DNA of 64,000 bases from Bacteroides nordii WAL 11050 = JCM 12987 (GCA_000613465.1 BAJA01000010.1:89099-153098); one strand, 5' to 3'. Shown: positions 37,909 to 48,138, counted from the stretch's first letter. A program made the numbers and translations. The notes: generated by a model from the sequence alone, not told the origin.

Positions 37909-40303
37909 TTAAAAACTTGTAAGCATATCCTCTTCACTTCCTGCCAGACTATCGGGCAGGTATACCGTTATCGAATCTGTATCTTTGGGATGATAAATCC
38001 CTTGACAACCGTATGATTTATGGATTACCTCTTTAGGTTTAGGGAATTTTCCTCTATACTTTGTGAGATGTTTATCTTTTAATACACCCTCCATGAAGTA
38101 AGCAAAAACGGGTAGCGCAGTACGACTTCCTTGTCCCAACTCTCCGGTACGAAAGTGGATACTACGATGTTCGCTTCCTACCCACGAGCCTCCCACCAGG
38201 TTGGGAGTAACACCAACAAACCAGGCATCAGAATGATTGGAGGAGGTTCCTGTTTTACCTCCGAATTCTGTGTCATAGCGGAAAAGATCATACGCCCATA
38301 ATGCTTTGGATGTACCACCCGGCTCAGTCAGTCCTCCTTTGAGCATGTCTGTAAGCAAGAAAGCGGTTTCGTAGGGAATAGCCTGTATTTCCTGCTGAGA
38401 CTGGTACTTGAAAAGTTCCTTGCCATCTGCATTTTCAATACGGGTGATGAGTATCGGGTCATGTGCTCTTCCTTCATTAATAGCTGTTGTATAGGCATTA
38501 ACAAGCTCAAGCAATGATACGTCAGAGGCTCCCAGGCTGAGTGCCGGTGTCTCTTCAAGCGGTGTGTTTATGCCCATGAGTCTGGCTGTCCGAGCCACTT
38601 CATGAATACCTGTTTCTTTGGCCACCTGTACCGCAATCGTGTTTACAGAACGGGCAAACGCACATTTTATTGACATGGTATCTCCGGTAGCCATTCCGTT
38701 CGCATTGTGGGGAATCCACTGGGTAGGTTTACCTTTTTCGATAACATCCCATACTACATTTTCATCAATTCGCTCGTCGCAAGGAGAAAGGCCTTTGTTT
38801 AATCCGGTGGCATAAACGAAAAGTTTAAAGGTAGATCCCGGTTGGCGTTTGGATAGAACTTTATCATATTTCCAGGAGTTGAAGTTTATATCACCCACCC
38901 ATGCTTTTACATATCCGGTTTGTGGTTCTATGGCTACAAAGCTACAGTGCATAAAACGTTCCATATAGCGTATGGAATCCATAGTACTGATAGTCGTATC
39001 TCGTGTTCCGGTTTCATAATCAAACACCTTTAGGCGATGTGGCAGGTTCAGATAGTAGTGAATAGAGTCCGGCTGATCGGGATACTTTTCTGCCAGTTGT
39101 TTGTAGGCAATGGTGTGGGTGGCAAGGTCCTCTATAAAATGTGGAATTTCCTGATGGTTACGGTCGCGCCATGGATTCTGGTTACCCCAATGGTTGTCAA
39201 AATTGCGTTGTATCACTCGCATTTGTCTGTTCACAGCTGCTTCGGCATATTTTTGCATTCGGGCATTTACGGTTGTGTATATTTTCAATCCGTCGGCATA
39301 GAGATCTATCTTATTCTCTTTGCACCATTCTTCCAATTCTTCGGCAATGGCTTCGCGAAAGTACAGAGCTTGTCCGTCATAATTACTTTCAACGTTATAA
39401 TTCAGCTTGATAGGAATCTGTTTGAGTGAATCAAACTCTTGTTGGCTTATAATCTGGTGAGTCAATAGATTTTCCAGTACTACATTACGACGTTTCAGAC
39501 TGTTTTTGGGATTGAGACGTGGGTTGTAAGTGGTCGTTGCTTTCAGTAACCCCACAAGTGTAGCTGCCTGTTCATAAGTTATATCTTGAGTTGGTATGGA
39601 AATATGTACTGCTGGCTGTTTTGATGCCATAAGCATTACTGCCGAAGTCTACCGTATTGAGATACATGGTCAGGATCTCTTCTTTTGTATAAAAGCATTC
39701 TATCTTGACAGCAGTAATCCACTCTTTAGATTTCATTATCAGCAATTTCACTCCCGGGATTTTTCCTAATAGCCCTGTAGAATATTGAGAGCGCACCTTA
39801 AACATATTCTTTACCAGTTGTTGGGTAATGGTACTTGCGCCTCGTGCCTGCCCTCGTGCCATATCTTTAATGGCCGAGAAAACTCCTTGGATATCTATTC
39901 CGAAGTGATTATAAAACCGTTCGTCTTCTGTACATATCAGCGTCTTGATAAGTTTTGGAGATATCTCTTCGTACTTCACCGGACTACGGTTCTCACGAAA
40001 GAACTTACCGATAAGCACACTGTCCGCACTATAGATTTCTGAAGCTATCGGCTGACTCGGATTGTGTATGCTTGACAGGCTGGGAGATTTACCAAACATC
40101 CATAAAAAATTGATGTCCACCATACCCAAATAAAGCAGGAACAGAACAAGAAAAGTTGTACAAGAGAGGATTACTTTTTTATACCAACGAGCTTCGTGGT
40201 AAAGGTTTGTGTACCAGCTCCAAAAGGCTTTACATCGATCAGTAATAAAATGGAGGACGCTTTTGCTGCGTGATACCCATTTGTGGGAATCAAATGTTAT
40301 CAT
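37909..40303 (-). CDS. Penicillin-binding protein 1A, bifunctional (one frameshift near 39600)
   Basis: Joined frames give about 798 residues. One membrane helix (about 45-67), then glycosyltransferase family 51 motifs TEDERFYNHFGID, RGASTITQQLVKNMF and KEEILTMYLNTVDFGSNAYG. The transpeptidase follows with QPGSTFKLF (catalytic Ser), SVN and GKTGTSSNHSDAW. It polymerises and cross-links peptidoglycan. The frame breaks in TATTTCCATACCAAC; loss of one AC pair or gain of one T restores reading into TQDITYEQAATLVGLLKATT. All catalytic motifs survive, so it is probably functional in the organism. The stop borders the repeat hairpin at 37842-37906. Confidence 0.9.
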
Positions 40304-40328
40304 ATAAAGATATATAATAAAAACGGCT

Positions 40329-40359
40329 GCAAAAGTACGAAGGAGTTTTGGTATAGCAA
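40329..40359 (-). promoter_or_regulatory. Promoter of the PBP1A gene
   Basis: On the minus strand TTG (complement 40357-40359), exactly 19 bases, TACTTTTGC (complement 40329-40337): a good Bacteroides -33/-7 match 26 bases before the ATG. Confidence 0.7.
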
Positions 40360-40408
40360 TGCGTTATACCAGAAAGTTTTATCATTGGGTTACAAAAATG
40401 TTTACCTC

Positions 40409-42383
40409 TTATAAAAGCGGATGTATAAATACAAACAGGCTTCCTTTTTTATACTCATTGTCAAGATAGAGGCTACCCTGAAGCCTTTGAACCAGAATCT
40501 GACAAAGAGATAATCCTAATCCGGAACCTTGTGTAAATGAATTTACTTTGTAGAATCGTTCAAAGACTTTCTTTTGTTCTTCTTTAGGAATACCTATTCC
40601 GGTATCACGTACCAGGAAATGGATTTCTTTTTTATCAGGAGTGATCTCATAACTTAGTTCAATTTCGCCTTCAGAGGTGAACTTTACAGCATTGTGCAAT
40701 AAGTTGAACAGTATCTGATGAATCATTTTCTTGTCGGAGATCATTGTAAAGTCTTCTTCTTTGAGAGTGGCATGCAGATGAACATTGGTATTTGCAAACT
40801 CTTTAACTTCATCGATGACATGGTTGCAACATTCATTGACAGAGAAAGAACTCTTCATTGGTTCTTCACTGTCGCTGTCAAGACTTGCGATGGATAACAT
40901 ATCGCTGATAAGTCTTAAAAGATGGTCGCTGTTGGTTTTTATTGTGTTACTGATTTCTTTTATTTCATCAGAAGAAAAGGTGTTAGGAGTTGCCAGACAA
41001 TCAGCGAAACCTACTATCGTGTTTAATGGAGTGCGGATTTCATGATTCATATTTTGTATGAATACATTTTTCATCTCATTTGCCTTTTGTATTTTTTCGT
41101 TTGCTGCAATCAATTGTAAATCCTGTTGGTGTATCTTGGCATTCAATTTTAATTGTCGTCTATAAACAGTCATGCGGAAAAACAGAATAAAGAGTAAGAT
41201 TATACCAATACCAATGGTTAGTAATAATTGCATATTACGTGCTTTCAGACTGAGTTCCTGCTTCTCCAGTTTTAGCTTATTGACATCATATTTGGTCGAT
41301 AGATAATTCAGCTGTTTCTGGGTCTTTTCCCATGAAAGGGTATCTCCCAACTCAATCACTGAAATCAGTTTGTGGTAGGCTTCATCGTATTTGTTTGCCA
41401 TGCAAGTGCATTTGCCCCGTTCAGATACATACGCCTCATATTCTCTTTACTGTTTCGCAATTTGTAGTAGTTGGCACACGAATCTATATAAGCAGCCTGC
41501 ATAATATAATCTTTCATCAGATATGCGTAGGTCTGTTTGCTGTCAAATAGATAGAACCGGGGGATAGAAGGATATTTTCTATATACTTCTTCCAGCTCGG
41601 ACAGATATTTTTTGAATGTTTTTATGTCGCCGCTACTGACGCATTTACCGAATACCAGATATTTGGTCATGGCAATATTTCTGGGTGGGAATCCATGTAA
41701 TTTGCCTGCCAAAGCTAAATTGGCAAGTGAGTCTAATTGTTGGAATACTTTTTGAGATTCTGTTTCGCGATTTGCTGCCGACAGAAGAATTATCTCATTA
41801 GAGGCCAATACGGCATAGATATCCCATCGTTTCATCTGATAGAATTTCTGCATGGCCTGGATGAGGTATGGTTCTGCTTTTTGATTGTCTCTGGCTGCAA
41901 GATAACCGGAAGCAATGGCAAACTGATTGTATGCCATACCTGTTTCACTCTTGTTTTCTCTGGCATAGTTGTACATTTGTTCGTTTTCAAAAGTACCAGC
42001 TTTCCATTTCCTACATTATTATAGCCTTCGCTAAGTAGGAGCCAGTTGTAATAAAATCCATGTATGTCTTTGTATTTCAGACATAGATCTTTTACTATGG
42101 CTGTGTATTTACGTAGACTGTCTATCTCTCCACCTATATAGTGAAAATAATTTCTGTCTTTGTACAAAAAGAACTCATCCCTTACACTATTTATTGAATC
42201 TGCCCTTGCCTTTAGTATATTCCAGTGTTTGATATATTCCTGGGGCTTTTGATAATATTCTTCGAGTGCTTGTATGGAAGCTGGTACAGAATCGGGATGA
42301 AATAAAAGAGAGTTACCGGCCTTGAGCGTAAGGCATGAGAATAAAAAGAGTATTAAGCCTGTACTTTGTATATAGGTCTTCAT
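40409..42383 (-). CDS. Sensor histidine kinase with periplasmic TPR-like domain (two frameshifts)
   Basis: Joined frames give 658 residues. I start at 42383, giving a signal sequence (MKTYIQSTGLILFLFSC...). About 340 residues of helical TPR-like repeats follow (AFIA-type: YNQFAIASGYLAARDNQKAE, TFKKYLSELEEVYRKYP), then a coiled stretch, one membrane helix (LLLTIGIGIILLFILFFRM), HisKA with the phospho-acceptor His in IQNMNHEIRTPLNTIVGFAD, and an ATPase domain (LLHNAVKFTSEG, DTGIGIPKEEQKKVFERFYK, GSGLGLSLCQ). It ends right after the ATPase domain: no receiver, no adjacent response regulator. Breaks near 42002 and 41401 are single-A losses. The signal sensed is unknown. Confidence 0.88.
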
Positions 42384-42428
42384 AGGAGAATATATTGCTT
42401 GTTGTTGTTTAGGATATGTTTTTGTATA

Positions 42429-42458
42429 CAAAGATATATTTTTTACCCGGTTGATCAA
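42429..42458 (-). promoter_or_regulatory. Promoter of the TPR histidine kinase gene
   Basis: On the minus strand TTG (complement 42456-42458), 19 bases, TATCTTTG (complement 42429-42436). It lies 45 bases before the ATG at 42383. Confidence 0.65.
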
Positions 42459-42470
42459 TGAATATCTATA

Positions 42471-42508
42471 AAAAAAGAGGAAGTTTCATTTGAAACTTCC
42501 TCTTTTTT
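42471..42508 (-). terminator. rpmE2: Rho-independent terminator after rpmE2
   Basis: A perfect 17-bp stem (42471-42487 / 42492-42508) with ATTT loop and, on the minus strand, a seven-T tail. It starts 20 bases after the L31 stop. Confidence 0.9.
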
Positions 42509-42528
42509 ATGGTCAACCGACTAACGGA

Positions 42529-42783
42529 TTATTTTTTCTTACGGTCACCGTAACGGCTCATGAACTTATCAACGCGACCTGCTGTATCTACCAATGTAGA
42601 TTTACCAGTGTAGAACGGGTGAGAAGTACTTGAGATTTCAATTTTCAGCAACGGATAAGTTTCACCTTCGAACTCGATGGTTTCTTTAGTGTTTACTGTT
42701 GATTGAGACAAAAACATATCACCATTTGACATATCTTTGAATACTACCGGACGGTATGATTCTGGATGAATACCTTTTTTCAT
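42529..42783 (-). CDS. rpmE2: 50S ribosomal protein L31 type B
   Basis: 84 residues beginning [20 protein letters not shown] and containing [13 protein letters not shown] and [14 protein letters not shown], the standard L31 type B pattern. It has no Cys zinc motif, so it is the zinc-independent (C-) form. A TATCTTTGC -7 element lies at 42857-42865 (complement), and a strong terminator follows, so it is monocistronic. Confidence 0.97.
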   Translation of the reverse strand: MKKGIHPESYRPVVFKDMSNGDMFLSQSTVNTKETIEFEGETYPLLKIEISSTSHPFYTGKSTLVDTAGRVDKFMSRYGDRKKK

Positions 42784-42942
42784 TTCAGTATTTGTTTTTT
42801 TAATTATTATATCGTTTACTATTTGGTAAGAATAGTGTAATGGTCATTTTCAGTGCGCAAAGATAATGCTTTTCTGTGAAATAGAAAAAAGATTGGGAAA
42901 AAAACAATGATTCTCGCTTTTTTTTAAGACTTTTGTAGAGGA

Positions 42943-43004
42943 TAATGTGCCATTGTGCCAATTGGCTTCGCTATGATGTTGCATAGTAATTGGCATATTA
43001 TTAT
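42943..43004. repeat. GTGCCAAT-family hairpin repeat with GCGCTAT-like loop
   Basis: AATGTGCCATTGTGCCAATT is followed by GGCTTCGCTATGAT (42964-42977, the loop core in inverse form), then the inverse arm GTAATTGGCATATTATT. It lies in the divergent L31/hydrolase gap 42784-43205. Confidence 0.7.
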
Positions 43005-43049
43005 TTAGTACGATTAAGTAATCGTTCTAAATTATACGATATTATTATT

Positions 43050-43152
43050 GAAACGCAGAAACTCACAGATTCACGCAAAGCATATCATCGTTCAAGTATA
43101 GCGCAGCCATTTAATCTGCGAAAATCTGCGATCATGTGCGTTTCAATAAAAC
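43050..43152. repeat. CGCAGATTAACG-family hairpin repeat carrying the TATAGCGCAGCC loop core
   Basis: The left arm has GAAACGCAGAAACTCACAGA. The loop has GTATAGCGCAGCCA (43096-43109). The right arm has AATCTGCGAAAATCTGCG and GTGCGTTTCAATAAA. This copy combines the arm sequence of one repeat family with the loop core of another. Confidence 0.7.
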
Positions 43153-43205
43153 GCTGTCATAGTATGAACTAAATTTGAAATACTACTTATTAAATTATTT
43201 GTAAT

Positions 43206-44222
43206 ATGAAAAAATTGATTGTTGTATTAAACTTCTTGTTGCTGATTACTATTGGTGGACAGGCACAAGAATCCGACAAAGGCCTCTATAGTGTTGCGTT
43301 TTATAATCTTGAAAACTTGTTTGATACTATTCATGATGCCGGTAAGAACGACTTTGAGTATCTGCCGGACGGACCCAAACAGTGGGATACGGAAAAGTAT
43401 ATGGCAAAGTTAACGAATCTGGCGAAAGTGTTGAGTGAGATATCCCGGGATAAAGTGCCTGGCGGTCCTGCTGCTATCGGTGTGGCTGAAGCAGAAAACA
43501 GGAGGGTGCTTGATGACCTGGTGAAGCAACCTGCATTGGCTTCTTCCGGCTATGAGATTGTACATTATGAAGGACCGGATAAGCGGGGGATTGATTGTGC
43601 ACTGCTTTATGATCCGAAACAATTTACGGTTTCATCAAGTAAATTGGTACTCTCTACCCCTTTTGAAGGAGATACGATACACAAAACACGGGGTTTTCTG
43701 ATTGTAAATGGTAAGATGGCGGGAGATAACGTTTGTTTTATTGTAAACCACTGGCCTTCGCGTGGAGCTGCCGAACCTGTGCGTGTACATGCTGCCCGAC
43801 AGGTACGTGCATTGATCGATTCTTTGCAACAAGATAATAAGAAATTGAAACTGATTGTTATGGGAGATATGAATGATGATCCGATGGATCAGAGTATGGC
43901 TACCCTGGGTGCAAAGAAATATAAGAAAGAGGTGAAGAAACATGATATGTTCAATCCCTGGTGGGAAACACTGGAAGATAAAGGAGTAGGCACGTTGCTT
44001 TATCGTGGCAAGTGGAACTTGTTTGATCAGATTGTTATTTCGCCTACGTTGCTCAATGCCAAAAAAGGATTGAAATACGATCACAATGAGGTCTTTATCC
44101 GTGAATATCTTTTTCAGCAGGATGGAAAGTACAAAGGTTCGCCTTTGCGTACACATGGCGGAAAACTTTGGCTGAATGGTTATAGTGATCATTTGCCGAC
44201 TATTATTTATTTGAAGAAATAA
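43206..44222 (+). CDS. Endonuclease/exonuclease/phosphatase (EEP) family protein, exported
   Basis: 338 residues with a signal peptide (about 1-20, GGQAQ). The EEP fold is marked by SVAFYNLENLFDTIHD (metal-binding Asn/Glu region), IGVAEAENR, VNHWPSRGAAEPVR, LIVMGDMNDDP and the terminal YSDHLPTI His. Such secreted Bacteroides proteins are metal-dependent phosphoesterases; whether the substrate is DNA, a phospholipid or something else is not evident. It stands alone between repeats upstream and the aldolase gene. Confidence 0.88.
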   Translation: MKKLIVVLNFLLLITIGGQAQESDKGLYSVAFYNLENLFDTIHDAGKNDFEYLPDGPKQWDTEKYMAKLTNLAKVLSEISRDKVPGGPAAIGVAEAENRRVLDDLVKQPALASSGYEIVHYEGPDKRGIDCALLYDPKQFTVSSSKLVLSTPFEGDTIHKTRGFLIVNGKMAGDNVCFIVNHWPSRGAAEPVRVHAARQVRALIDSLQQDNKKLKLIVMGDMNDDPMDQSMATLGAKKYKKEVKKHDMFNPWWETLEDKGVGTLLYRGKWNLFDQIVISPTLLNAKKGLKYDHNEVFIREYLFQQDGKYKGSPLRTHGGKLWLNGYSDHLPTIIYLKK

Positions 44223-44330
44223 GCTCTCCCTTTGCTACGTAGAGATTACAATCGACTATTAAATGATATTTAAGACTCTGAAATAGGATTGATTTGTACT
44301 CATTATCGAGGATATTTCTTACGCTTTGGT

Positions 44331-44360
44331 TTTGTATTAAAACTATAATGTGTACTTTTG
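44331..44360 (+). promoter_or_regulatory. fba: Promoter of the aldolase gene
   Basis: TTTG (44331-44334), 18 bases, TACTTTTG (44353-44360) followed by CAT. It gives a leader of about 35 bases before the ATG at 44401. Confidence 0.7.
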
Positions 44361-44400
44361 CATAGAATTTTTATTCACTAACAATAAACTTTTAAACAAA

Positions 44401-45405
44401 ATGGTAAATTACAAAGATTTAGGACTGGTAAACACAAGAGAGATGTTTGCTAAGGCTATTAAAGGCGGATATGCTATTCCTGCTTTTAACTTCAACAATA
44501 TGGAACAGATGCAGGCCATTATCAAGGCTGCTGTAGAAACAAAATCTCCGGTTATTCTTCAGGTATCTAAAGGTGCTCGTCAGTATGCTAACGCTACTTT
44601 ATTGCGTTATATGGCTCAGGGTGCTGTAGAATATGCAAAGGAATTGGGTTGCGCTCATCCTGAAATCGTTTTGCATCTTGACCACGGAGATACTTTTGAA
44701 ACTTGCAAGAGCTGTATCGATTCAGGTTTCTCTTCAGTAATGATCGACGGTTCTCATCTTCCTTACGAAGAAAACGTTGCTCTGACTAAGAAGGTAGTAG
44801 ACTATGCTCATCAGTTTGATGTAACTGTAGAAGGTGAGCTTGGTGTATTGGCAGGTGTTGAAGATGAAGTTTCTTCAGACCACCACACTTATACTGACCC
44901 TGAAGAAGTAATTGATTTCGCTACCCGTACAGGTTGTGATTCATTGGCTATTTCTATTGGTACTTCTCACGGTGCTTATAAGTTTACTCCGGAACAGTGC
45001 CACATTGATCCGAAGACTGGCCGTATGGTTCCTCCTCCTTTGGCATTTGAAGTATTGGATGCTGTAATGGAGAAACTTCCGGGCTTCCCAATCGTGCTTC
45101 ACGGTTCATCTTCAGTTCCTGAAGAAGAAGTTGAAACTATCAACAAATATGGTGGTGCACTGAAAGCTGCTATCGGTATTCCTGAAGAAGAATTGCGTAA
45201 AGCTGCTAAGTCAGCAGTTTGCAAAATTAATATCGACTCTGATAGTCGTCTGGCTATGACTGCTGCTGTCCGTCAGGTATTTGCTGAAAAACCGGCTGAG
45301 TTCGACCCACGTAAATACTTAGGTCCGGCTCGTGACAATATGGAAAAACTGTACAAGCACAAAATCCTTAATGTACTTGGCTCAGACAATAAACTGGCTA
45401 AATAA
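44401..45405 (+). CDS. fba: Class II fructose-bisphosphate aldolase
   Basis: 334 residues. The start is at 44401 (MVNYKDLGLVNTREMF); the upstream in-frame ATG at 44350 lies within the promoter. Class II zinc aldolase motifs are present: YAIPAFNFNNMEQMQAI, VLHLDHGDTFETCK (zinc His and catalytic Asp), VEGELGVLAGVEDEV, SIGTSHGAYKF (zinc His) and IVLHGSSSVPEEEV (zinc His). It interconverts fructose-1,6-bisphosphate with DHAP and GAP in the cytosol. Codon use is strongly biased, as expected for a highly expressed glycolytic gene, and it has its own promoter and terminator. Confidence 0.96.
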   Translation: MVNYKDLGLVNTREMFAKAIKGGYAIPAFNFNNMEQMQAIIKAAVETKSPVILQVSKGARQYANATLLRYMAQGAVEYAKELGCAHPEIVLHLDHGDTFETCKSCIDSGFSSVMIDGSHLPYEENVALTKKVVDYAHQFDVTVEGELGVLAGVEDEVSSDHHTYTDPEEVIDFATRTGCDSLAISIGTSHGAYKFTPEQCHIDPKTGRMVPPPLAFEVLDAVMEKLPGFPIVLHGSSSVPEEEVETINKYGGALKAAIGIPEEELRKAAKSAVCKINIDSDSRLAMTAAVRQVFAEKPAEFDPRKYLGPARDNMEKLYKHKILNVLGSDNKLAK

Positions 45406-45427
45406 TTTTCCACTTTGATATATTAGA

Positions 45428-45462
45428 AAGCTGTACCTGCAAAATGGTACAGCTTTTTTTTT
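45428..45462 (+). terminator. Rho-independent terminator of fba
   Basis: A 10-bp stem AAGCTGTACC / GGTACAGCTT (45428-45437, 45446-45455) is followed by a T tract to 45462. Confidence 0.92.
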
Positions 45463-45501
45463 GTTTTTCTTGCTATAATGTATCTTTGATTCAGATTTTG
45501 T

Positions 45502-45842
45502 TTATATTTGTGGGTATAATAAGTAGTTGAGTGACAAACTTATTCTATTTTAATTGGAACATGCTATCCGATGCAGACAGTTTGTTGTCTGTTAGCCGGA
45601 TGATAGCTGTGTTGTTTCTGGTTCATTGTAGAGCGCATCACACACGAATATACAGGGAGATCTTCCGGGAAATCACTCTTTGCATGGTGAGTATACCTCT
45701 TTCCGGAAGAAAAAAGAAAAGAATCGGCGGATGTTATTATCCAATACCTTCTGCAATGTTACTACTGTTAGCCGATTCTAACGGAGAATTGAGAAAACAG
45801 GGGCTGCTCTCTTAGCGTAAGGGAGCAGTCCCTGTCATTTTT
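45502..45842 (+). ncRNA. Candidate structured non-coding RNA
   Basis: A TATATTTG -7-like element lies at 45502-45509. It is followed by four stem-loops: 45563-45607 (GCTATC/GATAGC enclosing CAGACA/TGTCTG), 45661-45710 (TCTTCCGG/CCGGAAGA), 45720-45779 (AGAATCGGC/GCCGATTCT) and 45797-45835 (13-bp stem with one G-U pair), then CATTTTTAT, a Rho-independent terminator. The 94-codon GTG-started frame (45531-45815) has no family resemblance and its stop lies in the terminator loop, so an RNA of about 325 bases is the better reading. Length and position would allow a 6S-like or other housekeeping RNA, but no family is established here. Confidence 0.5.
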
Positions 45843-45961
45843 ATACCATATCATCTCCTGTTTTGACTACGGCCACCTTTATCGTTTTGTGGAATGTTCA
45901 TGTTTCCCGATAGTATATGGGTGATATGTACCCTTTGTAGGAGATTGCTGAGCGGATATGC

Positions 45962-45997
45962 AAAAAAAGACCGGAGAAGCCATCACCTCTCCGGTCT
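45962..45997 (-). terminator. Terminator downstream of susA
   Basis: A perfect 10-bp stem AGACCGGAGA / TCTCCGGTCT (45968-45977, 45988-45997). On the minus strand it is followed by seven T. It lies about 140 bases after the susA stop; the stretch between shows nothing recognisable. Confidence 0.85.
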
Positions 45998-46139
45998 ATT
46001 GCAGTTTAACTGAAACTACTTTGTCATTATGTTTGTAAAGGTACGATAAAAAAGAGATATATCAAACTTTTCCCGGATTATATTCCTTCTCTTTCTTGAA
46101 TAGTTTCCGTGAAAGTTTCAGCTTTGCCGGTTAGTTGCT

Positions 46140-47990
46140 TTATAGCTCTATTACCAGAGACTCTCTCGGCGCCATTTTCAGTTCACCGTTTAGATTGATT
46201 ATCTTTCCGGTCAGGATGTCTTTTCCCTGTACCTTATCTTTTAGAATTTCTTTGTAGAAAGTCAGTGGCAGAGTTGTTTCTTTATCTGTACCGTTTAGCA
46301 TTACAAATACGGTTTTACCTTCATATTGGCGGGCATAAGCGTATACACCGTTTTGTACCATGAATTGTGTCATACTGCCTTTACCAATCACATCGTTGCC
46401 TTTACGCCAGTTCAGTAATGTTTTATAGAAGTTGTAACATTCGTTCTGCAATTTAGTACGTCCTTCGGCTGTCAGTGCATTCTCTTTATCACCTGCCCAT
46501 CCGCCGGGAAAGTCTTTACGTACATAACCATCGCTTTTACTCTTTACTCCGTTCATCATGATTTCTGTTCCATAATACAGTTGTGGGATACGGCGCGTAG
46601 TCAATAATAGGGTAGAGGCTTGTTTCAGCATGGCCAGATTACTACCTTCACCTAAAAAACGATCTGTATCATGGTTTTCGATGAATGCCAGTACGGAAGT
46701 CGGGTTAGGGTAGAGGAAGTCGTATACAAAACTGTTATATACACGGTCCAGCCCTTTAAACCAAGTCTCTGTTTGTTCATTCTTTGCTGTATTGATCTTA
46801 TCAAAGAAACTGAAATCCATAACTGTTTTCAGATTACTGTTTTGAGGAGCTGACAGCTTTGAGTCTTTCTGCCACCAGGCTGTATAAGCCGGTTCTGTCA
46901 CCCATGTTTCGCCTACTGTGTTGTAGTTGGGGTATTCCTCGTTCAGTTCCTTCATCCAGTTACTCATGGCATCGTAATCTGCATACGGATATGTATCCAT
47001 ACGGATACCATCAATATTGGCATATTCAATCCACCAGAAACTATTTTGTACCAGATACCTATAAACATGTGGGTTTTTCTGGTTCAGGTCGGGCATTACT
47101 GTCACAAACCAACCATCGTTCATCTGATCGAAGTCATATTTAGAGGCGTATGGGTCAACGTGCGGAGTCAGTTTGAAAGAGGTCTGCACGAAGTTTTTCT
47201 CATGATCGGGATTATTGAAGAAATCCTTTGAAGGCATGTCTTTTATCCAAGGATGTTCTACACCGCAATGGTTGAAAATCATATCCATCACAATCTTTAT
47301 GCCTCGTTCGTGAGATTTAGCAATGAGTTGGCGATACTCCTCATTTGTCCCGAAACGTGGGTCAACTTTGTAATAATCAGTAGTAGCATAGCCATGATAG
47401 GAACCACCTTCCATATTGTTTTCCAGTACCGGAGTAAACCAAAGAGCGGTTACACCTAAATCTTCAAAATAATCCAAGTGTTGCTCGATACCCGTCAGAT
47501 CACCACCATGACGGGCGTTGGGATCATTACGATCTACTTTATAGGGTGACATACCCGGAATGTTATCATTGTCCGGATTTCCATTTGCAAAACGGTCCGG
47601 CATCAGCAGGTAGAGAGCGTCGGATGCATCGAAACCTTTGTGTTCGCATCCCTTTTTACTGCGTGCCTTCAGTTCGTATTCTTTTACCAGTTTCTTTTTT
47701 CCGATAGTAAAAGTAAGGGGCAGTTTACCGGGTTTCACCTCTTTATTCAGGTACAGGTAGACGAGCAGATAGTTATTACTTTCCAGCTTTACGGTGCTGC
47801 TGAGTGATACTCCGGGGTAGTTGACGGATACGGAGGCATCACCAATACCTTCACCGTAAACCATAAGCTGGAGTTCCGGATTCTTCATGCCGGCATACCA
47901 GAAAGGTGGATCGATTTTGTTCACATTCATAGCTGCATAAGTATTAAGAGACAGTAGAAAAGAACCTAAGATAAATAACAATTTCTTCAT
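46140..47990 (-). CDS. susA: Neopullulanase / cyclomaltodextrinase, SusA-like GH13
   Basis: 616 residues, the length of Bacteroides SusA. Signal peptide (about 1-19, NTYA), N-terminal beta-sandwich typical of cyclomaltodextrinases (MNVNKIDPPFWYAGMKNPEL), then a GH13 barrel: DALYLLMPDRFANGN, MDMIFNHCG, DGIRMDTYPYAD (nucleophile Asp), NTVGETWVTEP (acid/base Glu) and AFIENHDTDRF. It cleaves imported malto-oligosaccharides or cyclodextrins in the periplasm. It lies 8 kb from the susCDE operon and on the other strand, but has a LacI-type palindrome at 48083-48096 upstream. Monocistronic. Confidence 0.92.
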   Translation of the reverse strand: MKKLLFILGSFLLSLNTYAAMNVNKIDPPFWYAGMKNPELQLMVYGEGIGDASVSVNYPGVSLSSTVKLESNNYLLVYLYLNKEVKPGKLPLTFTIGKKKLVKEYELKARSKKGCEHKGFDASDALYLLMPDRFANGNPDNDNIPGMSPYKVDRNDPNARHGGDLTGIEQHLDYFEDLGVTALWFTPVLENNMEGGSYHGYATTDYYKVDPRFGTNEEYRQLIAKSHERGIKIVMDMIFNHCGVEHPWIKDMPSKDFFNNPDHEKNFVQTSFKLTPHVDPYASKYDFDQMNDGWFVTVMPDLNQKNPHVYRYLVQNSFWWIEYANIDGIRMDTYPYADYDAMSNWMKELNEEYPNYNTVGETWVTEPAYTAWWQKDSKLSAPQNSNLKTVMDFSFFDKINTAKNEQTETWFKGLDRVYNSFVYDFLYPNPTSVLAFIENHDTDRFLGEGSNLAMLKQASTLLLTTRRIPQLYYGTEIMMNGVKSKSDGYVRKDFPGGWAGDKENALTAEGRTKLQNECYNFYKTLLNWRKGNDVIGKGSMTQFMVQNGVYAYARQYEGKTVFVMLNGTDKETTLPLTFYKEILKDKVQGKDILTGKIINLNGELKMAPRESLVIEL

Positions 47991-48082
47991 GATATTAGTG
48001 TGTTATGGATTTTACCGATGCTAATATAGGACAAATTCCTGAAATGAGTTATTTTCTTTTCCTGCTGTCTCTTATATATTTA

Positions 48083-48096
48083 TGCAAACGTTTTCA
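48083..48096. promoter_or_regulatory. LacI-type operator upstream of susA
   Basis: TGCAAACGTTTTCA matches the palindrome at 27856-27869 in 13 of 14 bases. It lies 93 bases upstream of the susA ATG, in the gap 47991-48195. Confidence 0.7.
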
Positions 48097-48138
48097 TTGT
48101 TGTGCCAGTGAGGGGGGAAGGTGTTGCCTGCATATAAT

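Noticed and set aside
45531..45815. 94-codon ORF with GTG start
   Set aside because: No domain resemblance, start only about 20 bases from the -7 box, and the frame runs through three stem-loops and stops in the terminator loop. Treated as part of a candidate RNA.
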